DNA from: Kribbella sandramycini | GTDB taxonomy: Bacteria > Actinomycetota > Actinomycetes > Propionibacteriales > Kribbellaceae | Assembly: GCF_013131805.1 (NCBI RefSeq) | Contig: NZ_JABJRC010000003.1 | Location: 372,001 to 436,000, forward strand | DNA: 64,000 nt | Reading direction: 5' to 3' | In this document: piece after piece, positions 17,491-26,118 of the stretch | Layout of the letters: every line of letters begins with the position of its first letter | How positions within the stretch are numbered: the stretch's first letter is position 1 | Notes under the pieces: generated by a model | Databases searched by the model: none | Seen by the model: the letters and a program-made list of their open reading frames with translations, nothing else | Told to the model about the DNA's origin: nothing | Program-made: the position numbers and the translations under genes

Positions 17491-18578
17491 CGGGCGGCTC
17501 GCAGCGCGACGTTGACGAACCGCGGCCGGTAGATGCTGACGTCGTCGTACAGCTCGTCGCTGACCAGACTGTTGACGTTGTAGCTCACCAACAGCTTGCT
17601 ACCACTGCGCAGTTGCGGATGCTCGTGGGAGTTGTAGGTGATGTGGTTGCCGCCGGTCTCGGGGGTTTGGTAGAGCTCGACCGGCTTCACGAACGGGCCG
17701 GTCGGCGAGCAGCCGAAGTAGCCGACAACTCGCTTGCTGAACAGCTCTTTGGTGTCGTGCGTGACGAGCAGGTATCCGTCGCTCCAGCGCGTGACACTGT
17801 GCTCGTTCGCAACCCCTTCGAGCACTCTGGTCGACGCGGTCTCATCTGCCGACCACGCACTGCCGGTCCAGTACTGCCACGGCTGCGCAGTCAGATCGTC
17901 CCCGCGCACTCGGGCGACGTGCTGGTACTTCGAAGCGCCCAGATCCTCGACGCCATACACATAGGTGTAGCCGCCGTCGCGCAGCAGCCAGCCCGACCAT
18001 TGCACGTTGGCCCGAGAGGGCAGCGGCTTCAGCGATCGCAGCTGGTACGTCCGACTGTCGAACCGAGCCAGGTAGTTGGCGGCCCAGCGCCAGTCCCACT
18101 GACCGCTACCGGTCTTTTCGAAGCGCAGCGCGACGACGTCCAAGTTGCGGCCGGCATTGCTGGTCTGTGCGGCGCCGAACCAGTACCAGCCGTCGGCCGG
18201 CGGCGAAACAAGCGCAGTCGGGTTGGACGGCGTACCGCCGGTGACCGTGGTCAGCTTCGTGCCCTGCTGGACGACGAACGAGTTGTTCAGGAACGGCGTC
18301 GTCCGCGGGCGGCTCCCATCCGGATTGACCGGACCGAGGAAGGTGTCGGAGAAGACCCAAGCCGTCCGCCCACCGGAAAGCTGAACCGAGTAGGTGCTGT
18401 CAGCCCCCGTCCACCCCCGCCCGCTGTCGCTGTACGCATTCAGCAACCCCTCAGGCGCAGCATGCGGCTCCGTCTGCGCCGTCCAATCCGTCCGCACAGC
18501 GCCGCAGTCAGCCGCCTGGGCGGCCGTCGGCACGCCCAACCCAGCCGCCACCAACGACAACACCAGCAGGCTCCGCAT
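17487..18578 (-). CDS. Secreted beta-propeller-like protein (DUF4185/DUF5005-like)
   Basis: 363 residues with a Sec signal peptide ending near AQA (residue 22-23). The mature protein contains repeated W-x-F/W and aromatic beta-strand motifs (TAWVFSDTFLGPV, GWYWFGAAQT, VQWSGWLLRDGGYTYVYGVED), consistent with a five-bladed propeller of the kind seen in GH43/GH32-like and DUF4185/DUF5005 proteins. It probably binds or cleaves an extracellular glycan that the ABC system then imports. It is the first gene of the minus-strand locus; the catalytic acids are not assigned. Confidence 0.65.
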   Translation of the reverse strand: MRSLLVLSLVAAGLGVPTAAQAADCGAVRTDWTAQTEPHAAPEGLLNAYSDSGRGWTGADSTYSVQLSGGRTAWVFSDTFLGPVNPDGSRPRTTPFLNNSFVVQQGTKLTTVTGGTPSNPTALVSPPADGWYWFGAAQTSNAGRNLDVVALRFEKTGSGQWDWRWAANYLARFDSRTYQLRSLKPLPSRANVQWSGWLLRDGGYTYVYGVEDLGASKYQHVARVRGDDLTAQPWQYWTGSAWSADETASTRVLEGVANEHSVTRWSDGYLLVTHDTKELFSKRVVGYFGCSPTGPFVKPVELYQTPETGGNHITYNSHEHPQLRSGSKLLVSYNVNSLVSDELYDDVSIYRPRFVNVALRAAR

Positions 18579-18587
18579 GAATTGATC

Positions 18588-18623
18588 TGATCACTTGGTC
18601 ATTTACGTGTCAAGAGCTGACAC
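18588..18623. promoter_or_regulatory. Candidate operators upstream of the sugar locus
   Basis: Two elements lie just before the first gene of the operon: TGATCA-CT-TGGTCA (18588-18601), a nearly symmetric GntR/FadR-like site ending 10 bases from the start codon, and GTGTCA-AGAGC-TGACAC (18607-18623), a perfect 6-bp inverted repeat. The GntR protein encoded within the operon is the natural candidate to bind. Confidence 0.45.
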
Positions 18624-18827
18624 CTGGCCAGACGCACTCGCGCCAGGCCGAGGTGAGCGACGGATCGAGGCCCATGGGACGCGCTGCCCGGGGGATGATT
18701 GTCGAGGGCCGGTCATCGGGCATCGTCCGGGCGGGCTGGGGCCGGGGCCCGGGCTGGTCAAGAGTTCAGGGGCGGGTCAGGGCGTGTACGGGGCGTGCGA
18801 TTCGGGGTGGAGTGGAAGGATCGAGGT

Positions 18828-19214
18828 ATGAAGAATCTGATCATCAGGCTGCTCGCCAATGCGGTCGCGCTCGCGGTCGCGGCGTGGCTCGTCGGCGGGA
18901 TCACGATCGAGGGCGCCACCCGGAGCCGGCAGATCCTCACGCTGCTGATCGTCGCGGCCATCTTCGGCGTGGTGAACGCGGTGGTGAAGCCGCTGGTCAA
19001 GCTGGTGTCGCTCCCGCTGCTGATCCTGACGCTGGGGTTGCTCACCTTCGTGATCAACGCCGCGATGCTGCTGCTGACGTCGTGGATCACCGGCAAACTC
19101 GACGTCCAGTTCCACGTCGACGGCTTCTGGTCGGCGCTGTTCGGCGCACTGATCATCAGCATCGTCGGCATGATCATCAACGCGGTGCTGCCGGACAAGG
19201 CCGAGCTCCGCTGA
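18828..19214 (+). CDS. Phage-holin-family-4-like membrane protein (DUF360 type)
   Basis: 128 residues with four predicted membrane helices. The sequence resembles the small membrane protein family annotated as 'mycobacterial 4 TMS phage holin'; in bacteria this is usually a chromosomal gene of unknown role and no phage genes adjoin. It shares its stop region with the start of the phosphatase gene, so translation may be coupled. Confidence 0.8.
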   Translation: MKNLIIRLLANAVALAVAAWLVGGITIEGATRSRQILTLLIVAAIFGVVNAVVKPLVKLVSLPLLILTLGLLTFVINAAMLLLTSWITGKLDVQFHVDGFWSALFGALIISIVGMIINAVLPDKAELR

Positions 19215-19636
19215 GGTACGTCGAGGTCGTGTGCACCGGCAACATCTGCCGGTCACCGATCGGCGAGGTGGTGCTCCGCGCGAAGCTGGCCGCGGCCGGT
19301 ATCGACGACGTCACGGTCACCAGCTCGGGAACGGGCGGCTGGCACGCGGGCGATCCGATGGATCCCCGCGCCGCGGCCGCCCTGGGCCGCCACGGGTACG
19401 ACGGGAGCGCGCACCGGGCCCGCCAGTTCCGGCCGGCCTGGTTCGGCGAGCGGGATCTGATCCTCGCGATGGACGCCGGCCACTACGCCGAGCTGAAGAC
19501 CGGCCCGGGCACGGTCGAGATGTTCGCCGATGCCGACGTCCCGGACCCGTACTACGGGGACGACGAAGGCTTCGACGAGGTGCTGCTGCAGATCGAGCAG
19601 GCGGCCGACGTACTCGTCGACCGCCTCCGCGCTTGA
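19211..19636 (+). CDS. Low-molecular-weight protein-tyrosine phosphatase
   Basis: 141 residues if translation begins at CTG 19211 (reads MRYVEVVCTGNICRSP with that codon as Met). The P-loop C8-x5-R14 (CTGNICR) and the general-acid loop DVPDPYYG are intact. Such enzymes dephosphorylate tyrosine on capsule or kinase proteins in the cytoplasm. No ATG, GTG or TTG fits: the only in-frame standard start nearby, GTG 19229, would leave the catalytic Cys as residue 2 and delete the first strand. The CTG overlaps the stop of the holin-like gene (CTGA). Confidence 0.85.
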   Translation: MRYVEVVCTGNICRSPIGEVVLRAKLAAAGIDDVTVTSSGTGGWHAGDPMDPRAAAALGRHGYDGSAHRARQFRPAWFGERDLILAMDAGHYAELKTGPGTVEMFADADVPDPYYGDDEGFDEVLLQIEQAADVLVDRLRA

Positions 19637-19637
19637 C

Positions 19638-20849
19638 CTACGGCTGGCCGATCTCGGCCTTCAGGGCGACGAACCACTCCACACCCGGGTCGAACTCCTT
19701 GCCGCCGGCGATCCGGGGGAACTCGATCGCGCGCAGCTCGTCACCGCGCTCCTCGTCGTGGCCGACGACGCCGCTCTCACCGCGCAGCGCCGCGCCGACG
19801 GCGAAGTCGGCGCACTCCTTGATCAGGGCCAGGTCGGCGTCGTTCGCCGCGGCCGAGCGGCTGAAGTAACCGCTCTTCTGGACCATCGTCTTCTCGGCGC
19901 CGATCCGCTCCGCGAACTGCTTGGCGAACCAGGCGCCCGGGTTGATCGTGTCCAGTTTGACGTGCCCGAACGGGTCCCTCCCGATTTCCTCGCCGCGGGC
20001 CTCCATCTCGGCCACGATCGACGGGACGCCGGCGCCCTCGGACAGGAAGATCGTCACGCAGTCGTTCTCGTCCATCACCTTACGCAGTCGCTCGGCCTCG
20101 GCGTCCAGATCGATGGTTGCCTCCGGCACGTAGACCGCGTGCACGTCCCAGCCGCCCTGGTCCAGGCCGATGCCCGGGTTCCACTCCTGCTGGTCGACCC
20201 ACTGGTGGTAGGCCTGCGCAGTGGCGGCGGTCAGCCAGCCGCAGTTGCGGCCCATCACCTCGTGGACGATCAGCATCCGCGGGTTCGAGCTGTGCTCGGC
20301 GACGACGTTCCGCGCGAACAGCGCGCCCTGCTCGGCGGCGGTGTACGCGCCCAGGCTCTGCCGGATCGGGATCACGTCGTTGTCGATCGTCTTCGGCAGG
20401 CCGACCACGGTCAGGTCGTAGTCGTGCTCCTGCAGGTACGCCGCCAGGTCGGCCGCGGTGGTGTTGGTGTCGTCACCGCCGATGGTGTGCAGCACGTCGA
20501 CGCCGTCCGCGACCAGGCGCTCGGCCGCCACCTGCAGCGCGTTCTGCCCGTCCTGGATCAGGCCGCGCTTGACCAGGTCGGCCGTGTTGGTCAGCTTGAC
20601 CCGGCTGTTCCCGATCGGGCTGCCGCCGAACTTGTGCAGCAGCGCCGCCTTCGCCCGGACCTCGGGCGTGACGACGACGTGCCGCCCGCTGAGCAGGCCG
20701 TGGTAGCCGTTCAGGTATCCGATGATCTCCACGTCGGGCGCCACTTCGGTGTAGCGCTCGATCAGCCCGCCGACGGCGGACGACAGGCACGGCGCGAGGC
20801 CGCCGGCCGTGAGCAGGGCAACTCTGCGGACAGACTTGTCGGCAGCCAT
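19638..20849 (-). CDS. pfp: Pyrophosphate-dependent 6-phosphofructokinase
   Basis: 403 residues. GGDDTNTT at 124-131 has aspartate at the position that is glycine in ATP-dependent enzymes, and PKTIDND (152-158) supplies the lysine that reads pyrophosphate; together they mark PPi specificity. The fructose-6-phosphate site MGRNCGW follows. The enzyme interconverts fructose 6-phosphate and fructose 1,6-bisphosphate in glycolysis/gluconeogenesis. A GGAAGGA ribosome binding site precedes the ATG. It converges with the phosphatase gene and is divergent from mprA. Confidence 0.92.
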   Translation of the reverse strand: MAADKSVRRVALLTAGGLAPCLSSAVGGLIERYTEVAPDVEIIGYLNGYHGLLSGRHVVVTPEVRAKAALLHKFGGSPIGNSRVKLTNTADLVKRGLIQDGQNALQVAAERLVADGVDVLHTIGGDDTNTTAADLAAYLQEHDYDLTVVGLPKTIDNDVIPIRQSLGAYTAAEQGALFARNVVAEHSSNPRMLIVHEVMGRNCGWLTAATAQAYHQWVDQQEWNPGIGLDQGGWDVHAVYVPEATIDLDAEAERLRKVMDENDCVTIFLSEGAGVPSIVAEMEARGEEIGRDPFGHVKLDTINPGAWFAKQFAERIGAEKTMVQKSGYFSRSAAANDADLALIKECADFAVGAALRGESGVVGHDEERGDELRAIEFPRIAGGKEFDPGVEWFVALKAEIGQP

Positions 20850-20968
20850 GGGTCAGGGTCCTTCCGAAGGTCGCTGAAGTCGGTACCAGCGTAGTGAGGT
20901 AGACCACTCTCCACGGTGGTCGGTGCCCGTCCCTCGGACACCGGGTTCCTTCGCAACCGGTCAGCGGG

Positions 20969-20987
20969 TTCTCAGGCGTTTCTCAAG
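20969..20987 (+). promoter_or_regulatory. Two 11-bp-spaced direct repeats upstream of mprA
   Basis: TTCTCAGG (20969-20976) and TTCTCAAG (20980-20987) are separated by 3 bases, giving an 11-bp period, about 65 bases before the response-regulator start. A weaker TCAG-containing unit lies 11 bp further upstream. The same octamers form a six-unit array before htrA, which suggests autoregulation by this MprA-type protein. Confidence 0.6.
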
Positions 20988-21052
20988 CGGACGGCCTACG
21001 CTCAGTATCCGCGGTGGTCTGCGGTGGACCGCCCAGTGGAGCGGGGAGCGAG

Positions 21053-21745
21053 ATGCGCGTACTGGTGGTGGACGACGATCGCGCCGTCCGGGACTCGCTG
21101 CGCCGTTCGCTGGAGTTCAACGACTTCGAGGTGGTGACGGCGTCCGACGGCGCCGAGGCGCTCGCCGTGATCGGCAACGTCGACCCCGACGTCGTCGTGA
21201 TGGACGTGATGATGCCGCGCCTCGACGGCCTGGAGACCACCAAGGCCCTGCGCGCCGCGGGGAACAACGTTCCGATCCTGGTGCTCACCGCGCGGGACGC
21301 GGTCGCCGACCGGGTCGACGGGCTGGATGCCGGCGGTGACGACTACCTGACCAAGCCGTTCGCGCTGGAGGAGCTGCTCGCACGCCTGCGCGCCCTGCTC
21401 CGGCGCAGCACCACCCCCGGCGAGGGCGGCCCGCGCGGCGAGGTCCTGCAGTACGCCGATCTCGTCGTCGATGTCGACGCCCACGAGGTGCACCGCGGCG
21501 ACGTGCCGATCCAGCTCACCCGTACCGAGTTCTCGCTGCTCGAGCTGCTGATCCGCAACCCGCGCCGCGTCCTCGAGCGCGCCGTCATCCTGGACGCCGT
21601 CTGGGGTTACGACTTCCCGACCACCGCGAACTCGCTCGAGGTCTACATCGGCTACCTGCGCCGCAAGACCGAGGTCAACGACCTGCCGCGGCTCATCCAC
21701 ACCGTCCGCGGGATCGGCTACGTGCTGCGGGACACCCCGCCGTGA
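21053..21745 (+). CDS. mprA: MprA-type OmpR/PhoB-family response regulator
   Basis: 230 residues. Receiver domain at 1-120 with the acidic pocket DDD (7-9), phosphorylated D51 in [12 protein letters not shown] and K in YLTKPF; then a winged-helix OmpR-type domain at about 135-228. It is coupled to the histidine kinase by a 4-base overlap, and htrA follows. The gene order response regulator, kinase, HtrA-type protease is that of mycobacterial mprA-mprB-pepD, which controls envelope stress. The ATG at 21053 has GGGGAG upstream; the longer in-frame start at 21014 would add residues before the conserved MRVLVVDDD. Confidence 0.9.
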   Translation: MRVLVVDDDRAVRDSLRRSLEFNDFEVVTASDGAEALAVIGNVDPDVVVMDVMMPRLDGLETTKALRAAGNNVPILVLTARDAVADRVDGLDAGGDDYLTKPFALEELLARLRALLRRSTTPGEGGPRGEVLQYADLVVDVDAHEVHRGDVPIQLTRTEFSLLELLIRNPRRVLERAVILDAVWGYDFPTTANSLEVYIGYLRRKTEVNDLPRLIHTVRGIGYVLRDTPP

Positions 21746-23307
21746 GCAATCCCGAGGACTTCCCGTCGTACGCCCGCCGTGCCCCGCAACCCCAGCCACG
21801 GCCGGACGCCGTTGCCGTCAGCAACAAGCCCGCGGCGCCGCCCGCGCAGCCGAGCTGGTGGCAGGAGAAACTGCATCACCTGAGCTTGCACGCCCGGGTG
21901 ACGCTGCTCGCCGCCGTCGCGGTCGGCCTCGCCGTGGCCTTCGTCAGCATCGCGGCGTACGTGACCGTGCGCCAGCAGATGTACCAGAACCTCGACGACA
22001 GCCTCCGGGACCGCGCGACGCAGGCCGCCCAGCAGCGGCAGCTGACCGACCAGGCGGTGCTACAGGCCGTCTCGGCGGAGGCGCTGGGTCTGAGCGACAT
22101 CCTGCTCGGGGTCTACACGGCCGACGGCCAGCAGCTCGGCGCCAAGAAGAGCACGCTGCCGCCGATGGAAGGCCCGGAGCTGGCGGTCGCCGAACAGCAG
22201 GACATCGTCAGCACCCGGACGGTCGGCGCCTCGATGGAAGGCGATCACTACCGGGTCGTCGCGGTGCCCGCGCAGTACTGCCCGCAGGTCAGCCGGGAGT
22301 GTTACCCGGACGAGTACATCCCGTCCGCGCTGGTGGTGGCGCAGTCGCTGAAGCCGATCGACCGCACGCTGCACAACATGGGCATCGTGCTGTGGGCGGT
22401 CGGCCTGCTCGGCGTGATCGGCGCGGCCATCGCGGGGAACGCGATCGCCGTCTCCGGGCTGCGGCCGCTGCAGCGGCTGTCCGGCGCGGCCGAACACGTC
22501 GCCCGCACGTCGGAGCTGAAGCCGATCCCGGTCAGCGGGTCGGACGAGATCTCCCGGCTGGCGATGTCGTTCAACGCGATGCTGGCCGCGCTGGCCCGCT
22601 CGCAGGACCGGCAGCGCCGCCTGATCGGGGACGCCGGCCACGAGCTCCGGACGCCGCTGACGAGTATCCGGACGAACCTCGACCTGCTCGCCCAGGCGGA
22701 CAAACGCGGCGGCCTCCGGCCCGAGGACCGGCAGCAGCTACTGGACGACGTCCGCGCCCAGATGGACGAGCTGACCACGCTGATCGGCGACCTGACCGAG
22801 CTGGCCCGGGACACCCCGCAGGTCCGCAACGCGGAGCTCCTCGAACTGTCGAACGTCGTCGAGGACGCGCTGATCAAGGTCCGCCGGCGCGCGCCCAACC
22901 TGGAGTGGGACGTGAAACTCGCGCCGTTCCCGGTCTGGGGCGACGAGCGGCTGCTCGGTCGCGCGGTGACGAATCTGCTCGACAACGCCGCGAAGTACAG
23001 CGTCCCCGAGGACGCCGCGACGCGGAGCGACGGCGCTCCGGCCGGCCGGGTCCGGGTGCACCTGCAGGACGGCGTCCTTCAGGTGACCGACTCGGGCCCC
23101 GGGATCGCGGAGGCGGATCTGCCGCATGTCTTCGAGCGGTTCTACCGCTCCAGCGAGGCGCGCAGCCGGCCGGGCTCCGGGCTCGGGCTGGCGATCGTGA
23201 AACACGCGGCCGAGCAGCACGGCGGGATGATCTACGCCCGGAACGCGCCGGGCGCCGGGGCGCAGTTCACGCTCTGGCTCCCGCACGCGGCGACGCAGAC
23301 CAGATAG
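21742..23307 (+). CDS. mprB: MprB-type sensor histidine kinase
   Basis: 521 residues. Membrane segments at about 52-76 and 214-236 enclose an extracytoplasmic sensor of some 135 residues with two cysteines (CPQVSREC). A HAMP linker, the H-box with H300 in [13 protein letters not shown], and the ATP-binding N, G1 and G2 boxes ([25 protein letters not shown]) follow. A proline-rich cytoplasmic N-terminus of 50 residues precedes the first helix. GTG start overlaps mprA by 4 bases. It should phosphorylate MprA on envelope stress. Confidence 0.9.
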   Translation: MSNPEDFPSYARRAPQPQPRPDAVAVSNKPAAPPAQPSWWQEKLHHLSLHARVTLLAAVAVGLAVAFVSIAAYVTVRQQMYQNLDDSLRDRATQAAQQRQLTDQAVLQAVSAEALGLSDILLGVYTADGQQLGAKKSTLPPMEGPELAVAEQQDIVSTRTVGASMEGDHYRVVAVPAQYCPQVSRECYPDEYIPSALVVAQSLKPIDRTLHNMGIVLWAVGLLGVIGAAIAGNAIAVSGLRPLQRLSGAAEHVARTSELKPIPVSGSDEISRLAMSFNAMLAALARSQDRQRRLIGDAGHELRTPLTSIRTNLDLLAQADKRGGLRPEDRQQLLDDVRAQMDELTTLIGDLTELARDTPQVRNAELLELSNVVEDALIKVRRRAPNLEWDVKLAPFPVWGDERLLGRAVTNLLDNAAKYSVPEDAATRSDGAPAGRVRVHLQDGVLQVTDSGPGIAEADLPHVFERFYRSSEARSRPGSGLGLAIVKHAAEQHGGMIYARNAPGAGAQFTLWLPHAATQTR

Positions 23308-23318
23308 CTGTGAAGATT

Positions 23319-23384
23319 CCTTCAGGGGATCTTCATGGAGTTCTTCGGGAGCTCTGCAGCGATCTTCAGGGCGTTCTCAGGTCC
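23319..23384 (+). promoter_or_regulatory. Six tandem 11-bp repeats between mprB and htrA
   Basis: Units start at 23319, 23330, 23341, 23352, 23363 and 23374: CCTTCAGG, TCTTCATG, TTCTTCGG, CTCTGCAG, TCTTCAGG, TTCTCAGG, each followed by 3 mostly purine bases. Consensus about YYYTCAGG-GNG. The 11-bp phase places every unit on one DNA face, as in PhoB/OmpR-family boxes. The array ends 19 bases before the htrA ATG and would also cover any promoter here. Confidence 0.7.
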
Positions 23385-23403
23385 GGCAGCCAAAGTACTT
23401 CTC

Positions 23404-24801
23404 ATGACCGACAACCAGCCGCCTCAGCCGCAGACCGGTGGTCCCGCGAACAGCGGGCCGTCCTTCGGCGCGAACCCGCCGGAGCGTACGCAGCAGCTGC
23501 CGATGTACGGGCAGCATCAGCAGCAGCAGTTCGCTCCGCAGGGCGGGTCACCGCAGCTGGGTCAGCCGGGTCCGCACCCCTCAGGTGGGAGTGCGTACCC
23601 GCAGTTCGGGCAGCCGGGTGCGCATCAGGGGGCGTCACCCGGGCCCAACTGGCCGTTCGGTCCGCAACCGCAGGCGGCGCCTTCCGCGCCGTCGAAGCCG
23701 AAGCGGGCAGGCCTGGCGATCGTGGCCGCTACCGCACTGCTGGTCGGGGCGGCCGGCGGCGTGGGTGCGGCCGCGGTCTACTCGGCCACGAACGACACCA
23801 GCGCGAACCCGTCGGTCACCGCGCCGCTGAGCGGTAACCAGGCCGCACCGGCCTCCGCGCCGGACGGCTCGGTCCAGCAGGCGGCGGCGAAGGTGCTGTC
23901 CAGCGTCGTCAAGATCGCCGTCAGCACCCAGCAGGGCGCGGGCACCGGCTCGGGCATCGTGATCAGCAAGGACGGCCTGATCGTCACCAACAACCACGTC
24001 GTGGGCAACGGCGGCGCCGGCGCCCGGATCACCGTGATCCTGAACGACGGCCGCACGGTCCGCGCGACGATCAAGGGCACCGACCCGCTGACCGACCTGG
24101 CCGTGATCAAGGCCGACGCCACCGATCTGACCCCGGCCACGCTCGGCGCGAGCGGCAAACTCGCCGTCGGGCAGGGCGTGGTCGCGATCGGCTCGCCGTT
24201 CGGCCTGCAGTCGACCGTGACGAGCGGCATCGTCTCGGCGCTGGACCGCCCGGTCACCTCGGGCGGCCAGGAGCAGGACCGGAGTACGACAGTCTTTCCG
24301 GCAATCCAGACGGACGCCGCCATCAACCCGGGGAACTCGGGCGGCGCTCTGATCGACCTCGCCGGCCAGGTGGTCGGAATCAACAGCGCGATCAAAACCG
24401 CCGGCGGATCGGGACAATCCGAGGGCGGCAACATCGGCCTGGGCTTCGCAATCCCGATCGACCAGGCCAAACCGATCATCGACGAGCTGGTGGCCAAGGG
24501 CAAGGCCACACATGCGCGGCTCGGGGTGACGGTAGGTGACGCGCAGTCTTCCGACGGGCTCACGAGTGGAGCACGCCTCGGCGAGGCCACGCCGGGCGGT
24601 GCAGCGGACAAAGCTGGTCTACAAGCGGACGATGTGGTGACCGCTGTGGACGGCAAGGTGATCGCGTCAGGGGACGCGTTGGTCGCCGCAGTCCGCTCGC
24701 ACCGCCCGGGCGACGAGGTCAAGGTGACCTACATCCGGGCCGGCAAATCCCAGACCGTGACCGCCACCCTCGGCTCCGACAACGGCAACCCCACCGGCTG
24801 A
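23404..24801 (+). CDS. HtrA-type serine protease with PDZ domain (PepD-like)
   Basis: 465 residues. A cytoplasmic Gln/Pro-rich tail of about 100 residues leads to one membrane helix (about 103-126); outside is a trypsin-fold protease with the triad H198 (TNNHVV), D231 (TDLAVIK) and S312 (GNSGGAL), then a C-terminal PDZ domain (about 370-460). It degrades or refolds damaged envelope proteins. It follows mprB by 96 bases that contain the 11-bp repeat array, so it is a likely MprA target. The ATG at 23404 is preferred over an upstream start inside the repeats. A strong terminator follows. Confidence 0.9.
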   Translation: MTDNQPPQPQTGGPANSGPSFGANPPERTQQLPMYGQHQQQQFAPQGGSPQLGQPGPHPSGGSAYPQFGQPGAHQGASPGPNWPFGPQPQAAPSAPSKPKRAGLAIVAATALLVGAAGGVGAAAVYSATNDTSANPSVTAPLSGNQAAPASAPDGSVQQAAAKVLSSVVKIAVSTQQGAGTGSGIVISKDGLIVTNNHVVGNGGAGARITVILNDGRTVRATIKGTDPLTDLAVIKADATDLTPATLGASGKLAVGQGVVAIGSPFGLQSTVTSGIVSALDRPVTSGGQEQDRSTTVFPAIQTDAAINPGNSGGALIDLAGQVVGINSAIKTAGGSGQSEGGNIGLGFAIPIDQAKPIIDELVAKGKATHARLGVTVGDAQSSDGLTSGARLGEATPGGAADKAGLQADDVVTAVDGKVIASGDALVAAVRSHRPGDEVKVTYIRAGKSQTVTATLGSDNGNPTG

Positions 24802-24825
24802 CCACTGACCGATCCGCCCAGATCA

Positions 24826-24864
24826 GGGCTCCGGCCGCCCACCGAGCGGCCGGAGCCCCCTTTT
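24826..24864 (+). terminator. Intrinsic terminator after htrA
   Basis: A perfect 13-bp stem (24826-24838 with 24846-24858, loop of 7) followed by CC and TTTT. It closes the mprA-mprB-htrA unit. Confidence 0.85.
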
Positions 24865-24893
24865 ATGCCGGTGCGACGGCGAACGGCACCGGC

Positions 24894-24899
24894 TAGGTT
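24894..24899 (+). promoter_or_regulatory. Leaderless-type -10 box (TAGGTT)
   Basis: TAGGTT ends 6 bases before the ATG at 24906 and there is no Shine-Dalgarno sequence. That spacing places transcription start at the start codon, a common layout in actinobacteria. Confidence 0.5.
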
Positions 24900-24905
24900 C
24901 GCCGG

Positions 24906-25415
24906 ATGGATTTCTACGCGGAACGACCGCCGCACGCGGCGGACGAACGGACGCAGCTGGTCGGGTGGCTGGATCTGCAGCGGAAGCTGGTGCGGCACAA
25001 GCTCGACGGCCTGAAGCCGGATGACGAGCACCGGGGCGTGTTCCCGGATTCGCCGCTGATGACGCCGGCCGGGCTGGTGGCGCACCTGAAATGGACCGAG
25101 CACTGCTGGTTCAACGTGATCTTCTCGGGTGAGCCGAAGGACTCGAATCCGCAGTTCCGCCAGGATCTGCCGGACGACGCCGAGTGGATGGTCGAGGGCG
25201 TGCCGCTGGCGCAACTGCTGGCCGAGTACGACGCGCAGTGGGCGCGGTCGAACGAGATCACCGCGGCGCACGGGCTCGACGAGCTGGGGCAGCAGGAGGA
25301 CTTCAAGCCGTCGCTGCGGTGGGTGCTGATCCACATGGTCGAGGAGACGGCGCGGCACGTCGGGCAGCTGGACACGATGCGCGAGCTGCTCGACGGGCAG
25401 CGAGGGTATTACTAG
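24906..25415 (+). CDS. DinB-fold protein (DUF664 type)
   Basis: 169 residues of the four-helix DinB/DUF664 fold. Histidines in HLKWTEHCWF and HMVEETARHVGQLD are placed like the metal ligands of mycothiol-dependent transferases and hydrolases of this superfamily. The gene probably codes a thiol-dependent detoxification enzyme, substrate unknown. It seems to be translated from a leaderless transcript and is followed by a pirin gene 4 bases after its stop. It is unrelated to DNA polymerase DinB. Confidence 0.82.
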   Translation: MDFYAERPPHAADERTQLVGWLDLQRKLVRHKLDGLKPDDEHRGVFPDSPLMTPAGLVAHLKWTEHCWFNVIFSGEPKDSNPQFRQDLPDDAEWMVEGVPLAQLLAEYDAQWARSNEITAAHGLDELGQQEDFKPSLRWVLIHMVEETARHVGQLDTMRELLDGQRGYY

Positions 25416-25419
25416 AGGT

Positions 25420-26118
25420 ATGGAGATCCGGCGGGCGGGCGAGCGGTTCGTGACATCCGAGGAGTGGCTGGAGTCGCGGCATTCGTTCTCGTTCGGGCCG
25501 CATTACGACCCGGCGAACCTCGGGTTCGGGGTGCTGGTCGCGCACAACGACGAGACAGTTGCTCCGGGCACCGGGTTCGGAACGCATCCGCATCAGGATC
25601 TGGAGATCGTCACCTGGGTGCTGCGCGGGGCGCTCGCGCATCGCGACTCGGAGGGCAACAGCGGGCTGGTGCATCCTGGGCTCGCGCAGCGGATGAGCGC
25701 CGGATCGGGGATCCGGCATTCGGAGTGGAACGACGCGGACGAGCCGGTGCACTACGTGCAGATGTGGGTCCGGCCGGATCGGCTCGACCTGCCGCCGTCG
25801 TACCAGCAGGCGGAACTCGATCTGACGACCGGTGAGCTGGTGCCGGTCGCGTCCGGGCTGTCGAAACACGCGAGTACGACGGCGATTCGGCTGCACCAGG
25901 CGGCCGCGGGGATGTCCGTCGCCCGGCTCGCAAATGCCCAGTCGGTCGAGCTGCCGGCGGCGCCGTACCTGCACGTTTTCCTGGCTGCCGGCTCAGCGAG
26001 CGTGGAGGGCCTCGGCGAGCTGAGTACGGCGGACGCCGTCCGACTCACCGACTCGGGAAACCGCCGGCTGACCGCGGGGGCGGCGGGCGCCGAAGTGCTG
26101 GTGTGGGAGATGTACTAG
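25420..26118 (+). CDS. Pirin-family protein
   Basis: 232 residues, two cupin barrels. The N-terminal metal motif includes HSFSFG near 21-26, THPHQDLEIVTWVL near 55-68 and the later HSEWNDADEPVHYVQMWV, as in pirins. Bacterial pirins act as quercetinase-like dioxygenases or as redox-sensitive protein partners, for instance of pyruvate dehydrogenase; the role here is open. It starts 4 bases after the DinB-fold gene and its stop overlaps the convergent mutarotase gene. Confidence 0.88.
   Translation: MEIRRAGERFVTSEEWLESRHSFSFGPHYDPANLGFGVLVAHNDETVAPGTGFGTHPHQDLEIVTWVLRGALAHRDSEGNSGLVHPGLAQRMSAGSGIRHSEWNDADEPVHYVQMWVRPDRLDLPPSYQQAELDLTTGELVPVASGLSKHASTTAIRLHQAAAGMSVARLANAQSVELPAAPYLHVFLAAGSASVEGLGELSTADAVRLTDSGNRRLTAGAAGAEVLVWEMY

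Noticed and set aside
18828-19214. A prophage, because of the holin-family protein
   Set aside because: No other phage genes, no attachment repeats; the family is a common chromosomal membrane protein.
20902-20921. GACCAC/GTGGTC inverted repeat between pfp and mprA
   Set aside because: Short and overlapping with an alternative CCAC/GTGG pairing in GC-rich DNA; too weak to call an operator.
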